Positions 25,198 through 36,119 of a stretch of 64,000 nucleotides of DNA are shown here, in pieces (position 1 is the stretch's first letter; each line of letters begins with the position of its first letter). This DNA comes from Spisula solida. Its lineage: Eukaryota > Mollusca > Bivalvia > Venerida > Mactridae. Location: positions 9,948,501 to 10,012,500 of the forward strand of contig OX365944.1 in the NCBI GenBank assembly GCA_947247005.1. Direction: 5' to 3'. The position numbers and the translations under genes were made by a program. The notes beneath the pieces are model-generated. The model was not told the origin of the DNA. It saw only the letters and a list, made by a program, of their open reading frames with translations, and ran no database searches.

Positions 25198-25589
25198 GTT
25201 TGTTGTATTACAATTTCAATTCTCATTAATTTGTAAAGAAGTTTCTACTTTTTCTGTTCTTGGATGAGCTTCACTTCACCAGCAAGATGTCAGTTTTTTT
25301 TGCATCAGGGTGTCATTATATTTTTTAAAGCTTTAATCTTGTAGAGCAACCTGGTCTAATTTCGACACCTTTAAAATTTAAGTTACAATTACTATTTAAA
25401 TTTCCATCAGGCAGTGAAAGTGTCATTGCTGAGTGATCTATGATGTAATTCTGGAAATCCTGTGAAAATTTGAATTCGAGGCTCAAATATTATAATTTTG
25501 TATGAGTTATTCCCCTTTTCTGAGTTTGAATTTTTACACATAAATGTCAATTTCTCAAAGACTATCTATGATATCCACTTTAAATCACA

Positions 25590-25690
25590 ATCACAAGGGG
25601 GGTCCATACTGAGATGGCTGGTAACCGTGTCACCTTTATTTATGAGTTATCTTCCCTTGTTACTCTTACCACTTCACTCACAGACGAGCA
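25590..25690 (+). repeat. Short dispersed repeat, also at 54720-54790
   Basis: 'ggtccatactgagatggctg' followed by 'gtaaccgtgtcacctttattt' (broken here as gtaaccgtgtcacc/tttattt) and 'atgagttatcttcccttgtt' is matched by 'gtctatactgacgataccgg', 'taaccctgtgacctatgttt' and 'atgagttatttgccctcgtt' at 54721-54780. Noncoding. Confidence 0.6.
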
Positions 25691-26168
25691 AGGGTACTAT
25701 CAAGTATGATCTTCATCCAAAATTCTTTAAAGGTTTATCAACCCCAAACAGTTAATACCTAATCAACAACAGACCTACATACCGATTATATTCTACTAGA
25801 CATTTGACATCTGGAGCCGCTTTTATGTAAAAATATTTTTGACTTTGATGCAGATCCAGTATTTGTTTTAATATCTTAAGAAGTCATAACTTTCGAAAGG
25901 ATTCATTCAACTTGAACAATAGGCCTACCTTGACATTTTAGAAACTTTATTGCTTAAGTTATCTAAATATTTAGATCGATCAGCATTTCGATCTGTGAAT
26001 CTTCTTTCGTAAATAAATTGTTTTGTCTTTATATTTACATCTTGTTTGGTCTTGGTTTCAAAAGTCCACCCACAAGTTTAGTCACGCCGCTGCCGGGCTA
26101 GCGAAGGGAGTTATTTATATTACAATATTATCTATGCTATGACAATGTTCCGATTTCATTCCCTTTAG

Positions 26169-26440
26169 GATGCTGCCAATTTAAGCAACGTACCACCAAG
26201 GAAATGCCAAGTGCTTAGGGACAGAAACGCAGTGTACTGCAAACTGCTTTGCGTAAGAGTAGCTCATCGAAACAGTCGACATATGCTGACCGAAAGGGAG
26301 ATCCTCACCGAGACAACGTATACATGCCTATTGGATTGATTTCTAAATATCCCATGATTAGTGAATTTCAACAGAAAACATCTACATTTAACATGAAAAT
26401 AATGCAGTCATATTGTGAAACAGTTACTAGAGAAAACTGA
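26169..26440 (+). pseudogene. Pseudogene exon 10 (terminal)
   Basis: Acceptor 'ccctttag'; phase fits exon 9. TAG at 26216 interrupts it; afterwards the frame reads STYADRKGDPHRDNVYMPIG and ends in TGA at 26438. The SSKQSTYADRKGDP stretch looks like real former coding sequence, but I do not recognise the domain. Confidence 0.6.
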
Positions 26441-26509
26441 CATTCATTTCTACAGCTTGCAAGATTCGCTCAAAAATACTGAGTAGTTCTAGTTTTTAAT
26501 CAAGCGCCT

Positions 26510-27590
26510 CCGTCCGTCGTCTGTACAACCGTAACAAAATCAAATCAGGCCCGCTCCATAACTTTTTAATGTCTGGGCCAAATTGTATAGCAAATGTGTA
26601 ACTAATAAAGACGACGTACAGAACCCACATTCCAACCGTGTCGGTTAAAGGTCAAAGTTACAGTCAAACCCGTAGCAAATGTTTAACTGTAACTTTAATG
26701 CATGTGCCAAATTGTATAGCAAATGTGTAACTAATACAGACGACGTGCAGAACCTACATTCTAACCGGCTCAAGATCACAGTTTAAAAGGTCCAAATCTT
26801 GCGTTTTGTGTCTGCTCCATAACTGTTTAACGTCTGGGCCGAATTGCACGAAACTCATAGCAAATGTGTAACAAATAAAGACGACATGCAGACCCACATT
26901 CCAACCGTGCAGGCTCAATGTCAAAGGTTTGTATCATGTGTTCGTGTCGGCACCATAACGATTTAATGTCTGGGCCAAATTGCATGAAACTCATACCAAC
27001 CCACATTTTTAGCGTGCCGATAAAAGGTCACAGATCAAGGTCAAAGGTTCAAACCTTGCATTTTGTGTCTGCTACTTAACTTTTACTTACTTAACGCATG
27101 GGCACAATTGCATGATACTCTTAGCAATGTGCAATTATTGAAGACGACGTGCAGAACCCACATTCTAACCGTGCTGGTTCAAGGTCAAAGTTTGAACCTT
27201 GCATTTTGTGTCTTCTAGCCCAATTGCATGACATTTAGAGCAAATGTGTAACTGATAGACATTATGCAGAACTTAAGTTCCAAACGTGCAGACTCATAGT
27301 CACAGTTCGAGGGTTTGAGTTTGCATTTCCGTCCGCTCTGTACTTTTAACAAGTGTTTAATTGCATGGAACTTATAGCCGACGTGTAAATAGTGAAGTTG
27401 ATGTGTGGAACCCATGTTTCTACCTAGTGACGTCAATGTTTACAGTTCAAGGTCAAAGATTTGTGTCCTCTAGAAAAGTTAAATGCCTGGGCCAAATTGC
27501 ACAAACATTATAACGAATTTGTGATACACCTTTAAAGATGTGACACACAAAGGCAACCTGCAGAACAAAGTTTCAATCAAGCTGGCTGTC
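26510..27590 (+). repeat. Degenerate tandem array, ~120-165-bp units
   Basis: At least seven diverged units, each with the order 'gtgtctgctccataactttt', 'ctgggccaaattgca', 'agcaaatgtgtaac', 'aaagacgacgtgcagaac', 'cacattccaaccgtg', 'aaggtcaaag'. Marker words recur near 26595, 26715, 26865, 27125, 27240, 27380 and 27500. A single unit fragment occurs at 58985-59105. The frame at 27215-27436 (minus) is a shadow of this array. Confidence 0.8.
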
Positions 27591-27599
27591 ACACTTCCC

Positions 27600-28250
27600 T
27601 TTACAGTAAAGCGGTGATGGATTAGAGCAGTCTTCGGGACTGCCTCATCAATACTAGATTGTTACACTGTTGCTATGATTAGAGATCACAGTTTGTATTA
27701 TGTTTTTGATCCCCATAGCAGAACTGATTGTGGTATGCCCTGCCATGATGGCAAATCAGTCTTGACAGGACATTCCGCATTGGGAAGTCTCATTGTGTTT
27801 AGTTTTTTAGTTTTGAGCGCTGTTTTGTGTAAAGGAAACAATCCGTGTTTTGATGCCTCTTATAATGCATAAACTCTGAATCCAAACCAAATGTTTTTTA
27901 ACATGTCCCAGGTATCCATATTTCAGTAATTGTTGTCCTAGTACAATGGTGAGTATGCCTGTAGGTTTCAGATAATTGATGAAAAATAAAAGAACTCAAT
28001 TTTAGATTTTGAAGAATCTGATTGTAGAAATCTAGAAACTTAACATCTTGGTCTAGTGCAGCTGTGATAAAAGTGGTTATTAAAAGAGTCTATTGGTCTG
28101 AATGTTTTTGATGTGTCTGGTAGTGACCCTATGGTTATGCCTTTTCTGAAAATGATTAACAAGATAATATCCCGTAGAGATTTGTTGTCAAAAAAGTAAG
28201 CAATACCATCCAGACGTGCTAGGACACTGGTGTATTATTTACTAGATGGT
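27600..28250. other. Intergenic DNA
   Basis: The frame 27675-27872 has no recognisable domain. No clear repeat boundary. Confidence 0.35.
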
Positions 28251-28254
28251 TACT

Positions 28255-28560
28255 AGTTAGTTCCAGTTTAGGACTTCAGACAGCTAAAACTAGGTTTTTT
28301 CGGTCTTCTTTCTGTTGTAACTTGGTCATTCAGCTTAGGCATTCAGTTTGTTTAAAGTGGGCCATTCGGCTGGAGGCCGGAGGCATTCAGCTTGTTTGAG
28401 CTAGGTCGTTCAACAGAGGTGCTTGGCTTGGTGGGGCAGTGTAATTCAGCTTAGGGATTTCAGCTTTTTTATTGCTGAAACTATGTCATTCAGCTGAAAC
28501 TATGGCATTTATCTTTTTATTATTAGCTATACAGATATTTTTCAGCGTTAGCTGTCTAGC
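28255..28560 (-). repeat. 'ctgaatgacc' minisatellite-bearing repeat, reversed
   Basis: Read on the minus strand it contains the recurrent words 'agctgaatgac' and 'cctaagctgaat' spaced about 20-40 bases. It belongs to the family best seen at 62846-63340, which begins 'agtcagacagggaaggcag'. Confidence 0.65.
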
Positions 28561-28857
28561 TTGGTATTTGACCTACTTTAAAAACCAATAAAATATTTGT
28601 AAAAATAATAGAAGAAACGATTTTTTTACGTCCATTGGTCAGAATATGCTATACTCATCACAAAAGATACCGCGAAAAAAGTTACATTTCTGTTAAACTT
28701 GTAACCAAAGGTACGGTAGATACACACAGAGATATGTTATTCGTGTTTCTTTTAAGTGCGTAGTGTATTTCTTATAAATTCTATTTAACTGTTTGACCTT
28801 AATGTGACCCGGGTCAAGACTTAGTATAGAATGTATTTATAATAGTAATTCAGCGCT

Positions 28858-28950
28858 TGAAAATTTAGTATCGGAATTAGCTATATTGGTAGGGCGTTAG
28901 TCTACAACTTTTCATGTTGTGAGCAGAGGGCCTCGAGTTCAAATCCTACA
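28858..28950 (+). repeat. tRNA-derived SINE head
   Basis: An A-box-like 'tagctatattggtagggc' is followed about 50 bases later by the B-box-like 'gagttcaaatcc', the internal RNA polymerase III promoter layout of a tRNA. The stems are too imperfect for a working tRNA, and the following T-rich tail suits a SINE. Confidence 0.6.
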
Positions 28951-29169
28951 TCAGCCTACTTTTTTCTGATTTTCTTTTTTCCCATTTTATTTTTGTCAAT
29001 AATTTCGACGTTAATTTGAGGTATTTTAAGTCCCGTCTACAGTTTTTCCAGACACAATGAGTGCAAAATATTAAAGTCTTGTTAAGTTTGGAATCACTAT
29101 ATATCGATATAATTGCCGGATATAACGGACCGCAGAATCTAGACTAATACATATATTATTATTATTTTT

Positions 29170-29935
29170 AGCTCACCTGCCACAAAGTGGCAAGGTGAGC
29201 TTTTGTGATTGTTTTTTGTCCGTTTGTCAGTCCGTCCGTTAGACTTTTCACCGTTAACACTCTAGCACTTTCAATTTTGCTTTGATCTTCATCAAACTTA
29301 TTCAGTAGTTGTATCTCAATGAAATCTAGGTCAAGTTTGAAGTTTGGTAAAAAAATAGGATAACATTGTTAACACTCTGGGGGCCACATGTTTGCTTTAA
29401 TCTCATGAAATTTGGTCAAAAGGTTTATCTTGATGACCTTAAGGTCAAGCTCAAAGTTGGGTCATGTGGGGTCAAAAACTAGGTCCAAGGGTCAAATAAT
29501 AGAAAAACCTTATAAACACTCTTGAGGCCATATTTTTGCTTTAATCTTCATGAAGTTTGGACAAAATGTTTATCTTGATGACCTTATGGTCAAGGTTGAA
29601 GTTGGGTCATGTGGGATCAAAAACCAGGTCAAAAAATAGAAAAACCTTATTAACACTCTCGAGGCCATATTTTTGCTTTAATCTTCATCATCTTTGGTCA
29701 AAATGTTTATCTTGATGACCTTTAGGTCACGTTTGAGGTCGGGTCATGTGGCTAAAAAACTAGGTCAATATGTCAAATAATAGCATAACCTTTTTAACAC
29801 TCTGGAGGCCTCAGGTTTGCTTTAACCTTCATCAAGTTTAGTCAAAATGTTTATCTTGATGACCTTAAGGTCGAGTTCAAAGTTTGGCCATGTTTAGCAG
29901 GTGCCCCAGGATCTATAATACTCTTGTTTTATTTA
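29170..29935 (+). repeat. 'agctcacctg' element with four ~145-bp units
   Basis: Starts with the palindromic head 'agctcacctgccac'...'caaggtgagct', then 'ttgtccgtttgtcagtccgt', then four diverged units carrying 'aacactct(g/c)(g/a)(g)ggcca', 'ttgctttaatctt', 'atcttgatgacctt'. Ends with 'caggtgccccaggatctata'. Noncoding. Each unit carries nuclear-receptor-type half-sites; see the findings. Confidence 0.75.
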
Positions 29936-30214
29936 CTGACAAACAATGTACATGGATAAATATATAATTCTAGTTTGATTAGTGTTTACAATGTCAACGA
30001 TATGAAATAACGTCCGTATCTTTATTGAAAACAAGTACACATATCTGCTATCTTAACGCTGTTTATCTTTTAAAGATATTTCCTGTTTAAATCTGGTCAG
30101 AAGTCGCTGGCCTGATTTCATAACTCCACAGGAATGTTTCTTGAATGACCCTCTACCAAACATTTCTTCGGGGATTCATTAAAACAATAATAGCTGCCAG
30201 GGGCGGGGCTTGTA

Positions 30215-31487
30215 CGAGAGGTGTTCAACTTATATTTGAACAAAATTGAACATCGAGTATTTTCATAAATTTCAAATCGAAATCGAATTGTGTCTATACT
30301 ATCATGTATAGTAATGTATCAAGAGATATAAACAACCTTTGTAGAATGTATATGTAATATCCTTAGCACAGAATCAACTATTGTATCGAGTGTGTTGATT
30401 TTGCATTTTTAAAGGCCAAAACCTCCAAGTGCTGATGCTCACAATTCGCTTCTCTAATCTAATTTCGATATTCTCCAGATTTATATTCTATTGATACTTC
30501 ATCAGGATACTTCGGTATCCACTGTTTGGGTATAATATACTTCCTAGGCTAATTCATAAGGTACTTAATGACATATTTTGTAGGGTGACAGGAAATACAG
30601 TATTTGTGAAACCCCTGTCTTTGGCATGTTACCAGGAAAAGGGCGTGTCACATTTTTGGCCAAAAAAAACTTTTAAACTTGTTGCATAAATAAAATATGC
30701 GTTCACTTTTATCCCCTTTTCTATCATTTTGAGTCCCGCTTTTCCAAAATATCAAACACAAGACCATGTTATGAAAGCAGCCGCGAATTAACTCCAACTT
30801 ATGTCTATAGTCATGACCCTTTCTAAAATAGCAGACTCTGTCTATGTACTAATTTCCTCTAAGATAAACCATTAACTCCCCAGGAACGACATATTTTTTT
30901 CCAATCACTGTTCCGTAGTCGCATATACAGCCTCCAAGACCTTTGTCTTGCTTAGCATTGAGCTAATAAACATAGCTTTTTTCTGAAATTCTGCATCTAG
31001 CATTTTCGAAATTATTCGATTGAAAGTTGCTATTGATACTTACAACTTCGCTGCCATCCAACTTTGGGTTATTGGATTTGTCATAGATATCACAGAATCA
31101 ATTGACATGCTGATTGCATGTTTCGACCATTTTTGATGATTTTTAAATATTTGGTGCCATTTCGCCAAAAACAAGCAGATGAACGTATATCACCCTTTAT
31201 ATGGCACATATTACTGTTTGTCTTCACTGACATGGGTAATTCATAATATACCAACACTATTTGATGCTTCTATAGGGGCAATTTGTCTTAAATAACCCAA
31301 AACTCAATGCCTTCTACAAGATGGTTGATTTTGGTTAGAAAAATAATGCAAATATGAAACAAAATGAGTGTATTTACTACTTAACACATTTTCGTACATG
31401 GCTCAATAGAAATAAATCGATTTTATTGTGTTAGTATGGCAAAATCCGATGTTCAGTTTTGTTCAAATATAAGTTGAACACCTCTCG
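30215..31487. mobile_element. 1.27-kb TIR transposon inserted at TA
   Basis: Inverted ends of at least 40 bp with one mismatch: CGAGAGGTGTTCAACTTATA... at the left and its reverse complement ending ...TTGAACACCTCTCG at the right, each flanked by TA (30213-30214 and 31488-31489). TA duplication, length and the 'ggtgttcaa' ends fit the Tc1/mariner superfamily. Translating both strands gives no DDE motifs; only broken frames such as FQKKAMFISSMLSKTKVLEA on the minus strand near 30960-31050. Either a non-autonomous derivative or a fully decayed element. Confidence 0.85.
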
Positions 31488-31549
31488 TACATGTTTACGT
31501 AGATAGACAAGGTACTCAAGTGAGCGTTCGCCCTAATAGAGCCATCATC

Positions 31550-31770
31550 CTGGCCCTCTTGGAATTGTAATGGCTAGGACTTCAAATGGCTAAAACTAGA
31601 TATTTCAGCCGTTTTACTGTTGGAACTAGGTCATTTAGCTAGGGCATTTGGCTTTTTTTACAGCTCGGACTTGGGCAGTACATTTTCTCGTTCGGTTATG
31701 TGCTGGGCATTGTGCCACGTGATGTTTTCTGTGCTCGACTAGTTAAGTTGCTTTCCCTGTCCGACTTAAT
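31550..31770 (-). repeat. 'gtcagacagggaaggcag' family, reversed, partial
   Basis: The plus strand reads '...agctcggacttgggcag', 'gggcattgtgcc', 'tgttttctgtgctcg' and 'ttccctgtccgacttaata', the reverse complement of the family head seen at 37580, 42920, 45600 and 62846. Confidence 0.75.
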
Positions 31771-31943
31771 ATTATCGTTTTGTAGTAAAGTATTATAATA
31801 ATAAAAAAGATCCAATACCGCAGATTTAACAAAGGTCTATATTCAACAAAGGATAAGAGAGGACAGCATTTTAAGATCAAAACACTGAGAAGGCAATAAT
31901 TTACGACCGAGAGCATATTACGCATTTTCGACAGTACCCTCTT

Positions 31944-32207
31944 AATTTTGTCGCAAAGATGTACAGCAACAGAACTTAAGACTCGATGTATTTGAAAAAG
32001 ATGCACGAGATTGTATAAGAGATGAGTGCAAAAGTAAAGGACGAAAAGCTCAAAGATTTTGGTTGTATGAACTGAATTTTAATTTGGAATTTAATATGCC
32101 AAAAGGACTTATGCCTATTTTGCGAGACACCAGGTTCTTAGAGGAGAAAAAAAAGAAAAGGGTAAACGAACACAACGTACATGTAGAAAGAAAAGGGGAT
32201 GTATGAA
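31944..32207 (+). CDS. Unrecognised non-ATG open stretch, possibly a retroelement fragment
   Basis: One plus frame stays open for about 87 codons without an ATG start and includes FEKDARDCIRDECKSKGRKA then QRFWLYELNFNLEFNMPKGL and a Lys-rich end. The 'RFWLYEL...PKGL' pattern loosely resembles the C-terminal nuclease-like end of some non-LTR or Penelope-like polyproteins, but this is weak. The two minus-strand frames over it (31743-32006, 32050-32235) are probably shadows. Confidence 0.2.
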
Positions 32208-32370
32208 AACAAAAAAAGAGCAAAAACAGACACAAACTACCTGAGTAACTACAGCAGGAAATTATCGAAAGATGTCATTCTCAGATGGAAGGAGACTCTG
32301 CCTATACTTGGACGAATGGACGATGACTGTAAGAAATGCAAAAAGTCAATGAACCTACAGAGTAAGTAGT

Positions 32371-32712
32371 ATGTTTGTGAAATTGAAACGAAGGACAAAT
32401 ACCTCAAGTCCATGTCAAAGTTTTTTTGAAGTGTTACTTTATGTATTCAACAGGTGGTATTTATTCACAGGTTTGACTAAAAAAATGAATTTTCGTATCA
32501 TTTATTATCTAACTCTTTCATACAGACGGGATGATGTTAAACTGAAGAAATGCGTTGATGGCACAGAGTTCCCCGAGTTGAATGAGCCCGCACTTGGGTT
32601 TCCATTTCTGACATCAGAACTGTCTCGCCGTAGATGTTTTCCACCCATGGATATAGGAATCCGGTTGATTTTTACAAAACGTATGCATCAAAACGACCCA
32701 GTGCCGGGATGA
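32371..32712 (+). CDS. Unrecognised 113-codon frame
   Basis: Open from ATG to stop. The C-terminal half (CVDGTEFPELNEPALGFPFL) has non-random composition, while the N-terminal half is hydrophobic and AT-driven. No family recognised and no splice or promoter context. Could be a fragment of a repeat-encoded protein or chance. Confidence 0.2.
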   Translation: MFVKLKRRTNTSSPCQSFFEVLLYVFNRWYLFTGLTKKMNFRIIYYLTLSYRRDDVKLKKCVDGTEFPELNEPALGFPFLTSELSRRRCFPPMDIGIRLIFTKRMHQNDPVPG

Positions 32713-33467
32713 AGATCAATTTTACTTGGCCACAAGGACAACACCAATAAGACCATCCATGCTTCTGGTTTCTAAAGCAATTTATAGGAATTAAAGGATT
32801 AGGGCTGTTCCTTGAAAATATGGCTATACATGCAGGTTTTGACAAAAGAATAACAAATCCTTAAGCAAGAAAGCATCTTGTTCAGAAACTGAGAGACGAA
32901 AACATTGCCCCTACAGACATAATGCAAATTCGTTGACATAAAAAAGGTTCAATCAATTACAGCGACATTTCTGAAAACAACAAAAAAATGCTTAATCATT
33001 TATAAGTTTTTCTAGTGCCTACAACAGTTCAGGGTAATGATCACACCATAGTCTACTATAATTATGAACATATCACATTAAAATCATATAGGGTAACATA
33101 AATATTGTCAACACGACACACTGAATCGACAAACTGAATATCTCTGGAGGTAAAGCGGATGGGGACAGTCTGTTTTCGTGTGTTAACTAGTCATTAAATT
33201 CCCAAGCTGAATGACAGTAAAACGGCTTAAAGCTCATACATTCCCGTCATAGGTACATTAGGAAAACATTTCAGTGCGTCTAGTAGCGTTTCTTAAAGAA
33301 AACACTTTCATTTGGCAGTTTTCAGTCACCAGACAATGTCATCAAACCGATTGATCGTTGATGACCGTAATCTAGTCCACAGACGTACTTAAAACCGCGA
33401 AGAACTTTTTCAAATAATCAGAGGCACTAGGACTTTCAATTTTAATTCAGTGTCAAAAAATACAGTG

Positions 33468-33533
33468 CTTTTACCAGACAAGTTTTTTAAACATAAAATT
33501 CTTTTACCAGACAAGTTTTCAACATTAAATTTA
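33468..33533 (+). repeat. 33-bp tandem duplication
   Basis: 'cttttaccagacaagttt' begins at 33468 and again at 33501. The corresponding place in the 43.8-kb copy has a single unit, so the duplication is private to this copy. Confidence 0.75.
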
Positions 33534-34411
33534 TATTGTCAAGAAACAGAAAACATTACGCAATATAAATAATGCTTATTTCCGTTATTGAGTAGATCTA
33601 CACATAAAGAGTGATTATTTCCCAGAAAATAACGACGCACGAGGTAGAAACACCTACTTCAGTAACTTATTTAATTTCTAGTAAGTAACAAACTTTAGGT
33701 TCTATATCGAGGGACAAGGTTTACGGATGGCTAAATTTGTGGGTTTTTTTTCAAAAATTAAAAGCTGCCCGTTTTTATAAATCTGTTCTATAATTCTAAT
33801 AACTGTGCACCGAGTATGGGTCGTAATAGTCCTTGCACTATACACACGAATGTGTCATTTAATTGAGCAAAAATGGCATTTTTTAGTCATTTGCATGCCA
33901 ATTCATTACCAAAATCGTCTGAAATAGTATAATGACATTCATGCTACACTTACATTTTTGTACATATATACATGTACATTTATGTAGAATACATGTCATG
34001 TGGAAAATAAAGGTGGTTAAATGCCATATTTAGCTAAACTTGACATGTCTGTTGTTGATTTATCTGCAGATACGAAGAGAATGTGGATGTACATGCTAAG
34101 TTTTTTTAAAGGCAGTGTATGGATATTAGAAATACATGTATAGGAGACATTATAGGAATATGCATTTTATTTTTGGAAAACAAAAAAACAGGGACAAATA
34201 ACGCCTTGCGTGAACCTTGCTTATTGGCCAGATACAATGTTCAATTGGTCATTTGATCCAAGTACATCTTAATCAATACAGAAGAATAATTTATGCGATA
34301 AAATAAATAAATAAAGAGAATGAATTAGATTTGAAGATGTAAGCATTATGTTTGCAATATATTGCCTGTGGGGAGATTACAAGCACAACTGACTGGGATA
34401 ATTATACACTT

Positions 34412-34684
34412 ATTAGTCCCCTACCGGTTTTTGACCGGAGAGACTAAAGGTTTTCCCTCCGTTCGTCCGTCAAAAACTGGATCCTGACATAACTGAAACA
34501 GTTTCCAAGCTTGGTTTATGAAAGTGTGTGGATAGGGGACAATAAGGGGATTATGCACGTCTAAAATATTTTGATTTTTGGCAATATTGTGGTTGCAATG
34601 GCAACAGAAACATTGAAAACGGCTTCAAACCGGTAGGGACTTCTGTATTGCTTGCAATTCTTAATGAATTGTTATTCTTGTATG
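34412..34684 (+). mobile_element. Helentron-like non-autonomous element, copy 1
   Basis: Begins 'attagtcccctaccggttt', contains a small CCGGT-TTTTG-ACCGG hairpin, 'ccgttcgtccgtcaaaaa', 'tggatcctgacataactg', 'gtggttgcaatggcaacag', then 'aaaccggtaggg' (reverse complement of its start) and a tail 'gtattgcttgcaattctta' with the palindrome ATTGC-TT-GCAAT. Comparison with the empty site in the duplicated segment (44940-44955) shows insertion without a clear target duplication. Subterminal inverted repeats, a short 3' palindrome and no duplication are the hallmarks of Helentron/HINE elements. The minus frame 34551-34745 is a shadow. Confidence 0.75.
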
Positions 34685-34859
34685 TATTCCAAATTGCTGA
34701 CCACAATGTTAAATTCCCAGATGAAATCAAACCAAACAACCTCACATAAACACCGCGTTGTGGGTGCTTAAAACATTAGCAATTACTTGTTCATAATACG
34801 TGACCAAGCGCATACAAGTTCAGCCGAAATATATGGTAAATCCGACGTTCTTGGTAAAT

Positions 34860-35480
34860 CATTACCTCAAATCTCGGAAATACAATTATGTATTCTGATC
34901 AATCTTCGCCAGTGGTGGGTTAGTGTTAGTAGTTCGTTTACACTTGTCTGGTGTCTTTAATCATATTCTAGACTATTTAATTAATGCACTTAGGAGATGG
35001 AACTTGCCTCGTTTGTGTATTATGTGGTATCATCTACCGATGTTGACCTACTTATAATGCACAACTGTTCTGGAATAATTGTGGAATAATTGATCGCTTA
35101 GCTTTTATATTAAGGGTTAGGACGACCTTAACCACAAAATCATGAAGGGTCATCGACTGTTTCTGACCAACCACCATATCCAGTTTAGTGATTCTAGATT
35201 TAAGCGTTTTCGAGCGGAAAAGGTTTGGTATAAAAGTATACGGACCGAAATATTTCGACATACAAGGTGGGCCAAGATGTGCAAAGCATTATACTCCTCA
35301 TCAAACATGAAGATCGAAGCATTGGCTTTCATTTTCTTGTCCGTGAAAAATGTAACTATCGGGTAATACTAATTAAATTTAGGTCGATTGCGAAACAACA
35401 TTTTTCAACTTATATTAATCACGCTCCACAACTCATTCCTAATGGTATTCAACGCCACGAGGGTATGAAGGAAGAGAAGC
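34860..35480. other. Intergenic DNA
   Basis: Overlapping short frames on both strands at 35052-35491 have no motifs and contradict each other; probably chance in slightly GC-richer DNA preceding a SINE. Confidence 0.35.
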
Positions 35481-35494
35481 TTTATGGCTGAGCG

Positions 35495-35595
35495 TCCATC
35501 CAGGGTCTTTGGTATGACGCGGCTTGGGATCGAACCAGAGGTCTATCACACTCGAAGCGGACGCTACACCACTAGGCTATCGAGGAGGTGGAGTC
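35495..35595 (-). repeat. tRNA-derived SINE head
   Basis: On the minus strand: 'atagcctagtggtgtagcg' (A box) and about 45 bases later 'ggttcgatccc' (B box), then an unrelated body running toward 35450. Classical tRNA-related SINE promoter. The cloverleaf is not intact, so it is not called as a tRNA gene. Confidence 0.75.
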
Positions 35596-35841
35596 GCAAC
35601 TAGGTAGACCCACTGGTCTCGTTTTCACAATCCATTCACAATAGCACTGGACTATTTTATATAAGCGATGTAATCCTCTTTATACATGTGTTATACATAT
35701 ACAGAATAACATGTGTACATTTAACAAAATGCTACAAGTAGGCCGAATCCAATAAACATTCAGCACGTTATGCTTTTTGTAGAACGTGTTACAACCTCGA
35801 GGGAAATTAAATAATGCATGTCGTGGAAAAATAACAAATAA

Positions 35842-36114
35842 GTGTTACGACACTGTAGGGACATCGATGATCTTGCATTTCAATTCATTAGAAGGAACAA
35901 AATTTCAAAAGCATTTTTTTGCATATTTATTGTTACGCCGATCATTTCACAAATCTACGTTTTAATTTACATTTTTTCGGACTTGTTAATACAAGTCATG
36001 TATCCATTTATATTGTATACCTTATATGTAACAAGGATTCTGATTGGCTTAGACGGCCTGCACGAGAGATCTATATACTTTAATATACACCTCCCGAAAC
36101 CGAGGCTGGGGTGA
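35842..36114 (+). CDS. 90-codon frame, doubtful
   Basis: Hydrophobic middle (about residues 24-65) that could form one or two membrane helices, but Ile/Phe/Tyr richness is expected from AT-rich DNA. No signal or family recognised. Listed only because it is the longest frame between two repeat blocks. Confidence 0.12.
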   Translation: MLRHCRDIDDLAFQFIRRNKISKAFFCIFIVTPIISQIYVLIYIFSDLLIQVMYPFILYTLYVTRILIGLDGLHERSIYFNIHLPKPRLG

Positions 36115-36119
36115 ACTTG

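Larger units (their letters stand above)
16985..26440 (+). pseudogene. Ten-exon MULE-transposase / SWIM zinc-finger protein, unprocessed pseudogene
   Basis: Ten coding blocks separated by GT/AG introns rebuild one protein of the animal MULE-transposase-like family with a C-terminal SWIM zinc finger (many copies occur in invertebrate genomes, some related to the DNA-binding region of calcium-responsive transcription factor). Order: DNA-binding-like N part (exons 1-3), DDE core (exons 4-7), SWIM finger C-x-C-x(9)-C-x-H (exon 8), basic tail (exons 9-10). Intron phases agree at all nine junctions once three 1-nt frameshifts (exons 2, 4, 8) are allowed for. In-frame stops: 19337 TGA and 19544 TAG (both at conserved Trp positions), 21657 TAA, 24001 TAA, 26216 TAG. 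The exons sum to 2265 nt. Upstream exons and start codon were not found; the fold-back transposon ends 268 bp before exon 1. Intron retention shows it was not retrocopied. Certainly not translatable as one protein today. Confidence 0.85.
33222..34857 (+). repeat. Duplicated segment, copy 1
   Basis: Collinear with 43785-45117. Shared anchors: 'cgtcataggtacattagg', 'cagtgcgtctagtagcgtt', 'gacaatgtcat', 'cttatttccgttattgag', 'ctgttctataattctaat', 'tgcatgctacactt'-type words, 'ccagatacaatgttc', 'gaccacaatgtt' and 'acgtgaccaagc'. This copy also contains the ~270-bp Helentron-like insertion at 34412-34684 and a private 33-bp tandem duplication at 33468-33533. Noncoding. Confidence 0.9.

Noticed and set aside
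28858..28950. Possible true tRNA gene
   Set aside because: A and B boxes are recognisable but the acceptor and anticodon stems do not pair well; a SINE head is the better reading. The same holds for 35495-35595 and 51945-52065.
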